Source of the DNA: Acidovorax sp. NO-1
Lineage (GTDB): Bacteria; Pseudomonadota; Gammaproteobacteria; Burkholderiales; Burkholderiaceae_C
Direction of reading: 5' to 3'
Assembly (NCBI RefSeq): GCF_000238595.1
Contig: NZ_AGTS01000012.1
Coordinates: forward strand, 1 to 64,000
Length of the DNA: 64,000 bases
Under the pieces are notes generated by a model. The model saw only the letters and a program-made list of their open reading frames with translations. It was not told the DNA's origin and did no database searches. A program made the translations under genes and the position numbers. Position 1 is the first letter of the stretch. Each line of letters opens with the position of its first letter. Positions 29,525-39,330 of this stretch are shown in pieces.

Positions 29525-29602
29525 TGGCGGCGTCCCCCTGCCCGCACCGCGCAGCGGTTCGAGAGCGGGGGGAAGGCGCGCAGCGCCTCAGGGGGGTGTA
29601 AT
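29525..29602. repeat. 3'-end GC-rich repeat, copy after ompA-like gene
   Basis: Read from the minus strand, it starts right after the ompA-like stop: a C5-6/T-GAGGCGCTGCGCGCC/TTCCCC stem followed by CGAACCGCTGCGCGGTGCGG and a GGGGGACGCC end. The same series of motifs, in the same orientation to the gene, follows fadD (52983) and corA (54173). The rest of the 195-base gap to the aldo/keto reductase holds nothing recognisable. Confidence 0.75.
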
Positions 29603-30544
29603 TTATCTCCCGCGCAGGTTCCCCTTGTCGTCCGCAATCACGATCTCCACGCGGCGATTCATGGCGCGGCCCTCGGGTGATGCGTTATCGGCAACGGGGT
29701 GGGCCTTGCCGTAGCCGCGTACGGTGATGCGGCTGCTGTCCACGCCGCGCTGCACCAGCGCATCGCGCACAGCCTGGGCGCGGCGCTCTGAGAGCTCCTG
29801 GTTGTAGCTGTCGCCACCCACGCTGTCGGTGTAACCCTCGATCAGCAGTTTGCGGTCGGGGAACTGCTGGAGGAAGCTGGCCAGCTTGTCCAGGCGCGGG
29901 CCAGCCTGGGCCGACAGCTCGGCCTTGTTGAAGGCAAACAGCACATCGCCCAGGGTGACCAGCAGGCCGCGTTCGGTCTGCTGCGCTTCCATGTCGCGCA
30001 GCTGGGCCTCGAGGGCGCGCACCCGGTCTTGCGCTGCGCTGGCCTGGGCCATGGCCGCTGCGGCCTGGGCTTGCTGTTGTGCGGCGCGCTGCTCGGCGCT
30101 CAGGGCCTGCTGCTGGGCGATCTGGGCATTGCGGGTTTGTGCTTCGGCGCGCAGGCGGGCGGCGTCGGCTTCCTGGGTACGAGCCTGCAAGCGAATGCGG
30201 TCTGCTTCACTGCCAGCTTGCTTGATGTTGGCATCCAGCTGGCGAGCGCGGGCGGTGTTGGTGGCGATCTCGGCGTGTTGGCGGGCAAGGTACGCCAGGT
30301 GGTTGGTTTCAGCGGTGTCACGGTCGTCGGCCCACACGCGGTCGGCCTTGGCCAGCGCGTCGGTGGCCTGCTTGAGCTCAAGCTGTGCGTACTGATTGAC
30401 GGCGGGGTTTCCGGCGGCAGTGCTGACTGCGGTGCGGGCTTCTTCCAGCGCGGGTGATGGTGTGGTACTGGCGCATGCGGCCAGAAGGCCGACGGCAATC
30501 AGGCTGGTGCACAAGGCGGTGGTGCGGCGAAAAATAGGATGCAT
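29603..30544 (-). CDS. OmpA-family lipoprotein with DUF4398-like N-terminus
   Basis: 313 residues. Lipoprotein signal with lipobox L-L-A-A-C (Cys about 24). Residues about 30-110 resemble DUF4398 (A-L-E-E-A-R-T-A-V-S-T-A, D-A-L-A-K-A-D). A long alanine/glutamine-rich coiled coil (about 110-205) follows, then an OmpA-like peptidoglycan-binding domain (about 210-310) with L-L-I-E-G-Y-T-D-S-V-G, N-Q-E-L-S-E-R-R-A-Q-A-V and the R-R-V-E-I-V-I end. It should anchor the outer membrane to the cell wall. The small lipoprotein gene 96 bases upstream has only the first module, so the two may be related by duplication and probably share a transcript. Confidence 0.9.
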   Translation of the reverse strand: MHPIFRRTTALCTSLIAVGLLAACASTTPSPALEEARTAVSTAAGNPAVNQYAQLELKQATDALAKADRVWADDRDTAETNHLAYLARQHAEIATNTARARQLDANIKQAGSEADRIRLQARTQEADAARLRAEAQTRNAQIAQQQALSAEQRAAQQQAQAAAAMAQASAAQDRVRALEAQLRDMEAQQTERGLLVTLGDVLFAFNKAELSAQAGPRLDKLASFLQQFPDRKLLIEGYTDSVGGDSYNQELSERRAQAVRDALVQRGVDSSRITVRGYGKAHPVADNASPEGRAMNRRVEIVIADDKGNLRGR

Positions 30545-30640
30545 GGTGTGTGGTTCCTTGAAATGGATGCTGGGCAATCGCAGCGCCTCAGCAGTGGCTG
30601 ACTGAGGCGAGGCCAGGGCGGGCGCAAGCGCCCCACGCCC

Positions 30641-31018
30641 TTAGCGGGGCGAGCGGCGGTTGATTTCTTCTTGCAGCGCGCGGATGCCGTCTTGCACCTG
30701 CGCGAGGTTGGCAGCGTTGCTGGCAGCGTCAGCGCGGGTCTCGGCGACGCGCGCATCCACTTCGGCCTCAGCAGCCAGACGGCGTGCCGTCACATAGTCT
30801 TCCGCCACCATGGCTTTTTCGGCCTGCATCAGCTTTTCACGCGCTTGGCTCATCTCTACCGGTGCAGTGGTGGCTACGGCAGGCGCTGAGGCCACGCGGT
30901 TCACGGTGGTCCGGCTGACGGCCATCTGCTCGGTGGGTGCCGGAGTGGAGGAACAGGCGGCCAGTGCGCCCAGTGCGAGGACCGCTGCGGCGGTACGGAT
31001 CGGTGCGAATGAATGCAT
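30641..31018 (-). CDS. DUF4398 lipoprotein
   Basis: 125 residues. Signal peptide and lipobox A-L-A-A-C (Cys about 22). The mature part is a helical DUF4398 domain: P-V-E-M-S-Q-A-R-E-K-L-M-Q-A-E-K-A-M, Y-V-T-A-R-R-L-A-A-E-A-E-V-D-A-R-V-A-E. DUF4398 proteins are outer-membrane or periplasmic and commonly precede an OmpA-domain gene, as here. Function is not known. The ATG at 31018 is preceded by AGAGGAG at somewhat long spacing (about 12 bases). Confidence 0.85.
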   Translation of the reverse strand: MHSFAPIRTAAAVLALGALAACSSTPAPTEQMAVSRTTVNRVASAPAVATTAPVEMSQAREKLMQAEKAMVAEDYVTARRLAAEAEVDARVAETRADAASNAANLAQVQDGIRALQEEINRRSPR

Positions 31019-31391
31019 GGTGTGATGGACTCCTCTGGAGGTTGTGGGAGATGCCGCCGCGAGGTGTCGGGCGGGCAGCCAGGGGTGTTCTGGTGTTGAT
31101 GCATTGTTGGTGCGTGCGCACCCCACAGGCGTAGGCCCTGCCTCTGTATGGCTGTGGGGCATGTCTTACGAACCGTTGCGTGTGTTGCCCGAGCCTCTGT
31201 GTGACGGCCAAGGTCTGCCCCTCCTTCGGGAACTCTGACTTGCCGGGTGTCTCGATCAGAGGGCCACACCGTCCGGGTGCTTCGCTCAAGGCGCTGAGTC
31301 ACCACCCATCCACACATCGCGAAGGTCGGACCTTTCTGGCCCCGCGCCCCGCCATTTCCGCTACAGCACAACGAAGAGGAGAGCACCCCGC
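31019..31391. other. Divergent intergenic region, lipoprotein / mscS
   Basis: 373 bases with no credible gene. It holds the 5' regions of the DUF4398 gene (minus) and the MscS-type gene (plus). I see no repeat of the two families found elsewhere. GAAGAGGAG at 31372-31380 is the mscS ribosome site, with a gap of about eleven bases. Confidence 0.5.
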
Positions 31392-32540
31392 ATGCAGCCA
31401 TCCACCTTTCTCACCTGGGTTCAGGAGACCACCTTCGCCGGAATACCGTTGTGGAGCCTTCTCGTGGCCGTAGCGGCCGCCACCGCCACCTATGTGGCCA
31501 TACTGGTGGCCCTGTACCTGATCACACGCCGTGCCAAGGCATGGGCCACGCAGTCGCAAAGCGGCATGGCCATGACGGTGGTGGATGTGCTGAAGGGCAC
31601 GAGCCGCACGCTGATGCTGGTGGTGGCGCTGCTTGTGGGCGCCAGCCTGCTGGACCTGCCCGGTCGGTGGGAGAGCCGCCTGAGTCAGTTGTGGTTTGTG
31701 GCAGTGGCATTGCAGATGGGGCTGTGGGGAATGCGCGCGATCGGCATCGGCGTGCGCCGCTACGTGCAACGGCACTCTTCCACCGGCATGACCCAGGTGA
31801 GCGCATCGGCCACGCTGATGTCCTGGGGCCTGCGCACGCTGCTGTGGAGCGTGGTGCTGCTGGCGATCTTGTCGAACGTGGGCGTCAACATCACGGCCTT
31901 CATCGCCAGCCTGGGGGTGGGCGGCATTGCTGTGGCCCTGGCGGTGCAGAACATTCTGGGCGACCTGTTTGCCTCACTTGCCATCGCAGTGGACAAGCCG
32001 TTTGAAGTGGGCGACTTTGTGGTGGTGGGCAGTGTGTCGGGCACGGTGCAGGTGATTGGCCTCAAGACCACCCGCATCCGGAGCCTGCAGGGCGAGCAGA
32101 TCGTGATGTCGAACACCGACCTGCTCAAGCAGACCATCAGCAACTTCCGCATGCTGGAGCGCCGGCGCATCGTGTTCGGCTTCGGGGTGACCTACGACAC
32201 CACACCCGAGCAGGCCGAGGCCATCCCGGGTATCGTGCGCAAGCTCATCGAGGCCCACCCCCAACTGCGTTTTGACCGCGCGCATTTCAAGGCGTTTGGT
32301 GCCAGCTCGCTCGACTACGAAGTGGTCTATATCGTCGAAGACCCGGCTTTCAGCGTCTACATGGACATGCAGCAGGCATTGAACCTCGGCCTGATGCGCG
32401 AGCTCAAGGCCTTGGGGGTGGAGTTTGCGTTCCCTACCCGCACGGTGCACATCGCCAGCGCCCCCGTGCAGGCACCCGCACCCGCGCCCGTGCCAGTGGC
32501 CACGGCTTCAGTCGCAGAGCAATCGGTGGGTAGCCGTTGA
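31392..32540 (+). CDS. MscS-type mechanosensitive ion channel
   Basis: 382 residues. Four hydrophobic segments in the first 190 residues, the last being the pore-lining helix: F-I-A-S-L-G-V-G-G-I-A-V-A-L-A-V-Q-N (about 178-195) with the alternating glycine/alanine pattern of TM3. After it comes the beta domain (F-E-V-G-D-F-V, G-T-V-Q-V-I-G-L-K-T-T-R-I-R-S). It should open under membrane tension and release solutes in osmotic downshock. The tail (about 350-382) is proline/alanine-rich and not conserved. Located between the outer-membrane lipoprotein genes and gap. Confidence 0.92.
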   Translation: MQPSTFLTWVQETTFAGIPLWSLLVAVAAATATYVAILVALYLITRRAKAWATQSQSGMAMTVVDVLKGTSRTLMLVVALLVGASLLDLPGRWESRLSQLWFVAVALQMGLWGMRAIGIGVRRYVQRHSSTGMTQVSASATLMSWGLRTLLWSVVLLAILSNVGVNITAFIASLGVGGIAVALAVQNILGDLFASLAIAVDKPFEVGDFVVVGSVSGTVQVIGLKTTRIRSLQGEQIVMSNTDLLKQTISNFRMLERRRIVFGFGVTYDTTPEQAEAIPGIVRKLIEAHPQLRFDRAHFKAFGASSLDYEVVYIVEDPAFSVYMDMQQALNLGLMRELKALGVEFAFPTRTVHIASAPVQAPAPAPVPVATASVAEQSVGSR

Positions 32541-32577
32541 ATCCCGGGTGTTCCGCGTCGCCGCGTGTGGGGCACGT

Positions 32578-32612
32578 AAAAAAAAAGCAGGTCGCCTTTG
32601 CAGGCGACCTGC
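32578..32612 (-). terminator. Intrinsic terminator of the tkt-gap unit
   Basis: GCAGGTCGCCT (32587-32597) and AGGCGACCTGC (32602-32612) form a perfect 11-bp stem with a four-base loop. On the minus strand it is followed by nine T residues (complement of 32578-32586). It lies 121 bases downstream of the gap stop. Confidence 0.9.
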
Positions 32613-32732
32613 TTGAACAGGGTAGTTGCTGTCAGCGCTTGTTCAACGCTCATCCGGGTGCGCGACGAAGAGGGTTGCCGTTGCGCACCGCGCTCAAGCA
32701 TGGGGCCTGCCCCGCGTTCGCGCAAGGCGTGT

Positions 32733-34094
<1,362 letters not shown>

Positions 34095-34098
<4 letters not shown>

Positions 34099-34967
34099 CT
34101 GGCGCGCTCCTCGGCAATCAGTCCCAGCACAGGGATGAACAGCCGGGGTGTTTCATGCAGCACGGATTTCACAAGCAAGTTGTGGATGAGCGCCGCTTCA
34201 TAGGGGACCAGTGCAGAAGCTCCATACATGGGCGCAATTTCGGCAATGCTTTTGTAGGTTCCTTGAATGGCACCACTGAATTTTCCGCCGACGGTGCGGT
34301 CCATATAGCGCACTTGGCCCAATGCGTTGCGGAACGCGTAAATCGCGTGTCCGCCAATCACCTTGCCGGCCTGCTCCACCCGAACTGCCAGCATGAGTAC
34401 GCTGCCGTCACGGGGCAGCAAGCGTTCGATGTCTCGGGCAGTGGCAACCTTGGTGACAGCACCAATTCTGGCGCCGAGCCGCTGCAGATATCCGATGCCG
34501 GTCGCTAGATTCGGGATCGTCCAAAGCGCGTTCATCGGCATTCCGAGTGCTTTGGCCAGGTCCTCAACCCCCACGAGCAAACGGCCATTGGTTGAGTGAT
34601 GCAATTGGCGCAAAGCCTTTGCAGATGCCACCCAGAAACAATTGGGACCACCGGTGTCGGCAACGAATCGCGCGGCTGTGATTCCCTTCGTGGTCTTCAG
34701 GAAGCTAACGGCTTTGCCGACGGGAAAGACGGCAGCGAACCGCAGTGCATCAGTTCCCGCTCCACTGAGGGTCCCTTGTCTGAGACCATCGCCCAGACGC
34801 AGAAGGTCGACAAAGCCACCGCCAAAGGTCATCAGTGCCTTGGTCGCCGATGCTCCCACCATGGATCCTACGGAGTACTGCGAGTCCTCCACCCAGCGAT
34901 CCAGAATCTGTTCGCTTTCCCCGCGCTGACGATCAAACCAATCGGCAGCCTCTGTAAGTACCCACAT
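34095..34967 (-). CDS. Putative papain-like (Cys-His-Asp) toxin-domain protein
   Basis: 290 residues. N-terminal part (about 30-90) is glycine-rich and amphipathic (V-G-S-M-V-G-A-S-A-T-K, G-G-G-F-V-D-L-L-R-L-G-D-G). The C-terminal part has the possible triad C110 (G-G-P-N-C-F-W-V-A-S-A-K-A-L), H207 (I-G-G-H-A-I-Y-A-F-R) and D223 (R-Y-M-D-R-T-V), an order and spacing like papain-fold toxin or deamidase domains of polymorphic toxins (Tox-PL-type). No secretion signal or PAAR/VgrG/Rhs part is visible. I start at ATG 34967, 35 bases after tkt; a longer frame to 35141 would lie inside tkt. G+C is about 50% at 34201-34260 against 68% in tkt at 36001-36060. It could also be a housekeeping cysteine peptidase. 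Toxicity is inferred. Confidence 0.6.
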
Positions 34968-35002
34968 GTGCGTTCCGTTCAGCAGTACTTCGGCGTCCGT
35001 CT

Positions 35003-37069
35003 CTATCGGCGGCGCAACACCGCCAGCACGGTGGCCGCCACGTTCTCTTCGGTGAAGCCGAAGTGCTTGAACAGCACGGGCGCAGGTGCCGATTCGCCGT
35101 AGGTGTCGATCCCCACCACGGCAGCGCAGCCGTATTTCCACCAGCTGTCGGTCACGCCCATTTCCACGGCCACGCGGGGCACTCCGGCGGGCAGCACGCT
35201 GCTCTTGTACTTGGCGTCTTCGCGGTCGAAGGTGGTGGTGCTGGGCATGGAGACCACGCGCACCGGCACCTTCTTGTCGGCCAGCAGGCGCTGGGCTTTC
35301 AGGGCCAGCTGCACTTCGGAGCCGGTGGCGATGATCACGGCCACGGGCTTCTTCTTGATGCCCACGTCGGCAGGCTCGCTCAGCACGTAAGCGCCGCGCG
35401 AGATGTCGCCCAGGTTGCGCTTGGGCGCCAAAGCGGAAAGGTGCTGCAGGTTCTGGCGCGACAGTGCCAGCACGGTGGGCTTGTTGCGGTTACTCAGGGC
35501 CACGCTCCAGGCCACGGCGGTCTCGGCCGTGTCGGCCGGGCGCCACACGTCCAGGTTGGGGATCAGGCGCAGGCTGGCCACATGCTCGATGGACTGGTGC
35601 GTGGGGCCGTCTTCGCCCAGGCCGATGGAGTCGTGCGTGAACACGTGGATCACGCGCTGCTTCATCAGCGCAGCCATGCGGATGGCGTTGCGGCTGTAGT
35701 CGCTGAACGTGAGGAAGGTGCCGCCGTAGGGGATGAAGCCACCGTGCAACGCCACGCCGTTCATGATGGCCGCCATGCCGAATTCGCGCACGCCGTAGTT
35801 GATGTGGCGGCCGCCCACCTTGTCGCCATTCGCGGCTTCGGTCTTGACCACGGCGCCCTGCATGTCAAAGCGCAGGTTGGGCGTGCTCTTGGTGTTGGTG
35901 AGGTTGGATCCCGTCAGGTCGGCGCTGCCGCCCAGCAGTTCGGGCAGGGCGGCGGTGAAGGCTTCCAGCGCCAGCTGGCTGGCCTTGCGGCTCGCGACGG
36001 TCTCGCCCTTGGTGTGCGCGGCCACCACGGTGTCCACGGCCACTTGCGCAAAGTTGGCGGGCAGGTCGCCGTTCATGCGGCGCGTCAGCTCGGCAGCCAG
36101 CTCGGGGAAGGCCTTGCTGTAAGCAGCAAAGCGGTCGTTCCAGGCGGCTTCGGCCTTCTGGCCGTTGGACTTGGCGTCCCAGCTGGCGTACACGTCTTCA
36201 GGAATCACGAAGGGTTCGCTGCTCCAGCCCAGGGCTTCACGCGTCAGCGCGATCTCTTCAGCGCCCAGGGGCTCGCCATGGGCTTTGGCGGTGTTCACGC
36301 GGTTGGGGCTGCCCTTGCCGATGTGCGTCTTGCAGATGATGAGCGATGGGCGCTCGGACTGCTTCTTGGCTTCGGCCACCGCGTCGGCCACCTTGTCGGC
36401 GTCATGGCCGTCGATGGGGCCGATGACGTTCCAGCCGGCTGAGACAAAGCGCAGCGCGGTGTTGTCGGCAAACCAGGGCAGGACCTGGCCGTCGATGGAA
36501 ATGCCGTTGTCGTCGTACAGCGCGACGAGTTTGTTGAGCTTCCACGCGCCTGCGAGCGAAATCGCCTCCTGGCTGATGCCTTCCATCAGGCAGCCGTCGC
36601 CCAGGAACACAAAGGTGTTGTGGTCGACCACGGCATGGCCTTCGCGGTTGAACTCGGCGGCGAGCAGCTTTTCGGCCAGCGCAAAGCCCACGGCGTTGGT
36701 GATGCCCTGGCCCAGCGGGCCAGTGGTGGTTTCCACGCCCGGGGTCACGCCCACTTCGGGGTGGCCGGCGGTCTTGCTGTGCAGCTGGCGGAAGTTCTTG
36801 AGCTCGCCAATGGGCAGGTTGTAGCCCGACAGGTGCAACAGCGCGTACAGCAGCATCGAGCCGTGGCCGTTACTCAGCACGAAACGGTCGCGGTCAAACC
36901 ACTGCGGGTTGGTCGGGTTGTGCTTGAGGTGGCGGGCCCACAGGCCCACGGCCATGTCGGCCATGCCCATGGGGGCGCCGGGGTGGCCGGAATTGGCTTG
37001 TTGAACGGCGTCCATGGCCAATGCGCGGATCGCATTTGCCATCTGTTGGGATTGCTGGGTGTTGGCCAT
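35003..37069 (-). CDS. tkt: Transketolase
   Basis: 688 residues. Thiamine diphosphate-binding motif [13 protein letters not shown] (about 160-172), with [12 protein letters not shown] and H-P-E early. The pyrimidine domain has [15 protein letters not shown] and [13 protein letters not shown], and the C-terminal domain follows. It transfers two-carbon units between sugar phosphates in the pentose phosphate pathway. Full length. It is the first gene of a minus-strand unit running through the papain-like gene, the small Cys/His gene and gap. Its promoter lies near 37110, divergent from speD. Confidence 0.97.
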   Translation of the reverse strand: MANTQQSQQMANAIRALAMDAVQQANSGHPGAPMGMADMAVGLWARHLKHNPTNPQWFDRDRFVLSNGHGSMLLYALLHLSGYNLPIGELKNFRQLHSKTAGHPEVGVTPGVETTTGPLGQGITNAVGFALAEKLLAAEFNREGHAVVDHNTFVFLGDGCLMEGISQEAISLAGAWKLNKLVALYDDNGISIDGQVLPWFADNTALRFVSAGWNVIGPIDGHDADKVADAVAEAKKQSERPSLIICKTHIGKGSPNRVNTAKAHGEPLGAEEIALTREALGWSSEPFVIPEDVYASWDAKSNGQKAEAAWNDRFAAYSKAFPELAAELTRRMNGDLPANFAQVAVDTVVAAHTKGETVASRKASQLALEAFTAALPELLGGSADLTGSNLTNTKSTPNLRFDMQGAVVKTEAANGDKVGGRHINYGVREFGMAAIMNGVALHGGFIPYGGTFLTFSDYSRNAIRMAALMKQRVIHVFTHDSIGLGEDGPTHQSIEHVASLRLIPNLDVWRPADTAETAVAWSVALSNRNKPTVLALSRQNLQHLSALAPKRNLGDISRGAYVLSEPADVGIKKKPVAVIIATGSEVQLALKAQRLLADKKVPVRVVSMPSTTTFDREDAKYKSSVLPAGVPRVAVEMGVTDSWWKYGCAAVVGIDTYGESAPAPVLFKHFGFTEENVAATVLAVLRRR

Positions 37070-37102
37070 GGGGATGGGTTCAGGTGGGGGGTTCAGGGGA
37101 AA

Positions 37103-37119
37103 CCCGGCATTTTACCGGG
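37103..37119 (-). promoter_or_regulatory. Candidate tkt promoter -10 with flanking dyad
   Basis: On the minus strand, TAAAAT (37114-37109) sits between CCCGG and CCGGG arms (37103-37107, 37115-37119), about 40 bases upstream of the tkt start. The fba promoter has a similar CCGG-TTAAAATTG-CCGG arrangement. No good -35 is apparent. Confidence 0.4.
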
Positions 37120-37189
37120 GCGGCTCCCGAGTCCCCGATTTGGCCACCGCGTGGCGGGCGCGCAGCAGCGATGCACTACAGTGCGGGCG

Positions 37190-37579
37190 ATGCAAGGACT
37201 GCACCTGACCGCTGACCTCCATGGCTGCCGCTGCGCCCCCGCGTGGCTGCTGGACGCCGCCGCCCTGGGGCGCGCGTGCACGGATGCCGTGGTGCAGGCC
37301 GGGCTGCAGGCCGTGGGGGAGCTGGTCCATGGTTTCCCGCCGTCCGCCCATGGCCCGGGCGGCGTGACAGCGGCTGTCTTGCTGGCCGAGTCGCACCTGT
37401 GTGTGCACACCTGGCCCGAGCAGCGCGCCGTGACACTGGATGTGTATGTGTGCAATTTCGGCGCCGACCATTCGGACAAGGCGCACATGCTGATGGACGC
37501 GCTGCTCGCCCTGTTCGAGCCCACCACGGTGGAGCGCCATGCGCTGCAGCGCGGTGAAGTCAAGGCGGTGGCCGCATGA
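37190..37579 (+). CDS. speD: S-adenosylmethionine decarboxylase proenzyme (SpeD/SpeH type)
   Basis: 129 residues, the size of class 1B AdoMet decarboxylases. A-E-S-H-L-C-V-H-T-W-P-E-Q (about 68-80) matches the processing site E-S-H-x-x-x-H-T-W-P-E; the serine becomes the pyruvoyl group after self-cleavage. L-D-V-Y-V-C follows. It would make decarboxylated AdoMet for spermidine synthesis. Spermidine synthase is not in the window. The mtnN gene at 53 kb would clear the methylthioadenosine by-product. The stop overlaps the murU start by four bases (ATGA). Confidence 0.82.
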   Translation: MQGLHLTADLHGCRCAPAWLLDAAALGRACTDAVVQAGLQAVGELVHGFPPSAHGPGGVTAAVLLAESHLCVHTWPEQRAVTLDVYVCNFGADHSDKAHMLMDALLALFEPTTVERHALQRGEVKAVAA

Positions 37580-38343
37580 ACGCCAGCACGCCGATGCACC
37601 CCCCGGTTCCCGCCCTGCTGCTGGCCGCTGGCCGGGGCGAACGCATGCGCCCGCTGACCGACCACACGCCCAAACCGCTGTTGCCAGTGCACGGCAAGCC
37701 CCTGCTGCAATGGTATCTGCAGGCGCTGTGCCAAGCCGGCGTGGAGCAGGTGGTGATCAACACCGCCTGGCTGGGTGAGCAGATCAGCAACCGCTTTTCA
37801 AGTGTTTTTGGGCTCCAGGGCTTACTGGATAAGCGCAAGCAGCTATCAATTTCATATTCTCACGAAGGGGTGGACTTTGGCGGCGCCCTGGAGACCGCCG
37901 GTGGCATTGCGCGGGCACTGCCCCGTCTTGGCCCGGTGTTCTGGCTGGCTGCTGGCGATGTATATGCGCCCGACTTTGTCTTTGACAGCGCGGCCGTGGA
38001 GGCCTTTGCTGCCAGCGGCCAGCTGGCCCATCTGTGGCTGGTACCCAACCCGGCACACAACCCGCGGGGTGACTTTGGCCTGTCGGCCCAGGGTCTGGCC
38101 TTGAACCTGCCCGCCGACGACCCCGCGCCGCGCTACACCTACAGCACCATCGCCCTTCTGCGCGCCGAGCTGTTCGCGCCGCCCTGGTGCGACATCGCCA
38201 GCGGCAACCCCGGTGGCGTCAAGGCGGCGCTGGCCCCCTTGCTGCGCCGGGCGATGGATGCGGGACGCGTGTCGGCATCGCTGTACACCGGCCGGTGGAC
38301 GGACGTGGGAACACCCGAGCGTCTGGCGGACCTGAACCGGTAA
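37576..38343 (+). CDS. murU: Nucleotidyltransferase, MurU-like (N-acetylmuramate-1-phosphate uridylyltransferase), with repeat insert
   Basis: 255 residues. Start motif A-L-L-L-A-A-G-R-G-E-R-M-R-P-L-T (about 13-28) binds the nucleotide, T-P-K-P-L-L-P-V follows, and A-A-G-D-V-Y near 130 holds the metal aspartate. Family enzymes activate sugar 1-phosphates; MurU makes UDP-MurNAc in peptidoglycan recycling, but mannose-1-phosphate guanylyltransferase activity cannot be excluded and AmgK is not adjacent. Residues about 76-95 (F-G-L-Q-G-L-L-D-K-R-K-Q-L-S-I-S) are encoded by a dispersed repeat copy inserted in frame in a surface loop after the N-terminal helix. The frame stays open and the downstream motifs are intact. 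Overlaps speD by four bases. Confidence 0.8.
   Translation: MNASTPMHPPVPALLLAAGRGERMRPLTDHTPKPLLPVHGKPLLQWYLQALCQAGVEQVVINTAWLGEQISNRFSSVFGLQGLLDKRKQLSISYSHEGVDFGGALETAGGIARALPRLGPVFWLAAGDVYAPDFVFDSAAVEAFAASGQLAHLWLVPNPAHNPRGDFGLSAQGLALNLPADDPAPRYTYSTIALLRAELFAPPWCDIASGNPGGVKAALAPLLRRAMDAGRVSASLYTGRWTDVGTPERLADLNR
37803..37858. repeat. Dispersed palindromic repeat, copy 6, inside murU
   Basis: Degenerate core AGGGCTT (37817-37823), loop ACTGGAT, AAGCGCA (37831-37837), then AGCAGCTATCAATTTCATAT. Forward orientation. One arm base is changed on each side, which weakens the hairpin; the copy is translated in frame with no stop. Confidence 0.85.
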
Positions 38344-38362
38344 GCCCGGTCGGTGCACTGCC

Positions 38363-39124
38363 CTATTGCGCAGCGGCAGGCGCCGTGGTGGCGTGGGCGG
38401 GCTCCAATGTGATGGGCGGCCCGTTCTCACAGGTGCGGAACAGCCACTGGCTGGGCAGAAACCGGGCATCCGGCCCGTCGGGGGCGGGCTTGCCCAGCTC
38501 GGCCTGCACGTCGTAGGGCACATGGGGCACCTGGAACAGCGCAATCTGGCCTTTTTTGCAGGCCAGGCCCGAGATGACCGTGTTCGGCACCCAGCTCTGG
38601 CTGGCGTTGTCATAGCGGTGCACCGGGCCCAGGTGCTGGTCCTGCGCCAGCTCCACCCGCGCAGGCAGGATCTGCAGCGCACTGGCCCACACCCCTGCCA
38701 TCTCTACCGGTTGCGCAAAGCGCACGGCCTGCAGCCCGTGCAGCGCCAGCGGTCGGCCGGGCTCGCCCTTGTCGAACGGGTCGCTCCGGTTGATGAGGCT
38801 GCCGGCGGGGATGAGGATCTCGCCATACTGATAATCCTGCGGCAGCACAAACCGCTCGCGGCTGGCGCGGACCCCGGCGCTGTCCTGCCATGCCTGCTGC
38901 GCGCTGTGCGCCAGATAGAGTCGCACCCCCGTCCATGCATTGCACAGCAACGCCACGCCGATGAGAACCTGGACGGCACGGGGGGTGAGCAGCCACTTGT
39001 GCGGCAGGTCGATCCAGCGCACGTACACCGCATAAATCACCAGGCCGCTGGTCAGCAGCAGCCCCAACATGGGCAAAAGCGTGGCCAGAAAAAAGTGCAG
39101 CAGGGTTGAAAGCAGGACGGGCAT
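38363..39124 (-). CDS. Hypothetical membrane protein
   Basis: 253 residues. Two hydrophobic segments (about 4-34 and 48-66) with a basic loop between them (R-W-I-D-L-P-H-K), then a soluble region of about 180 residues with V-L-P-Q-D-Y-Q-Y-G-E-I-L-I-P-A-G-S-L-I-N-R-S and three cysteines. The soluble part is probably periplasmic. I do not recognise the family. The ATG at 39124 begins the first hydrophobic segment; the longer frame to 39433 adds a basic, low-complexity stretch. Convergent with murU and divergent from pepP with 206 bases between. Confidence 0.7.
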   Translation of the reverse strand: MPVLLSTLLHFFLATLLPMLGLLLTSGLVIYAVYVRWIDLPHKWLLTPRAVQVLIGVALLCNAWTGVRLYLAHSAQQAWQDSAGVRASRERFVLPQDYQYGEILIPAGSLINRSDPFDKGEPGRPLALHGLQAVRFAQPVEMAGVWASALQILPARVELAQDQHLGPVHRYDNASQSWVPNTVISGLACKKGQIALFQVPHVPYDVQAELGKPAPDGPDARFLPSQWLFRTCENGPPITLEPAHATTAPAAAQ

Positions 39125-39330
39125 GGGTTTTGGGGCGGGGCGGGTTTTTCCACCATTGGGCAGGTCGGTGCCAAGGCTGGCCAGAGTCTGCCACGGGTTG
39201 TACCGCTGCCTTTGCGCAGCGGTCCGGGGCGCTACCGGACGGTGTGGCGCTGCCCGGCAACGCCGCACACCACGAGGGAGATTGGCCCCCAGCCCGGCCC
39301 ATGCGTCGCGGATGGCCCCAAAATGTGAGG

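Noticed and set aside
30617-30631. GGGCGC-AA-GCGCCC hairpin between the two outer-membrane lipoprotein genes
   Set aside because: Two-base loop and no T-run; not credible as an intrinsic terminator.
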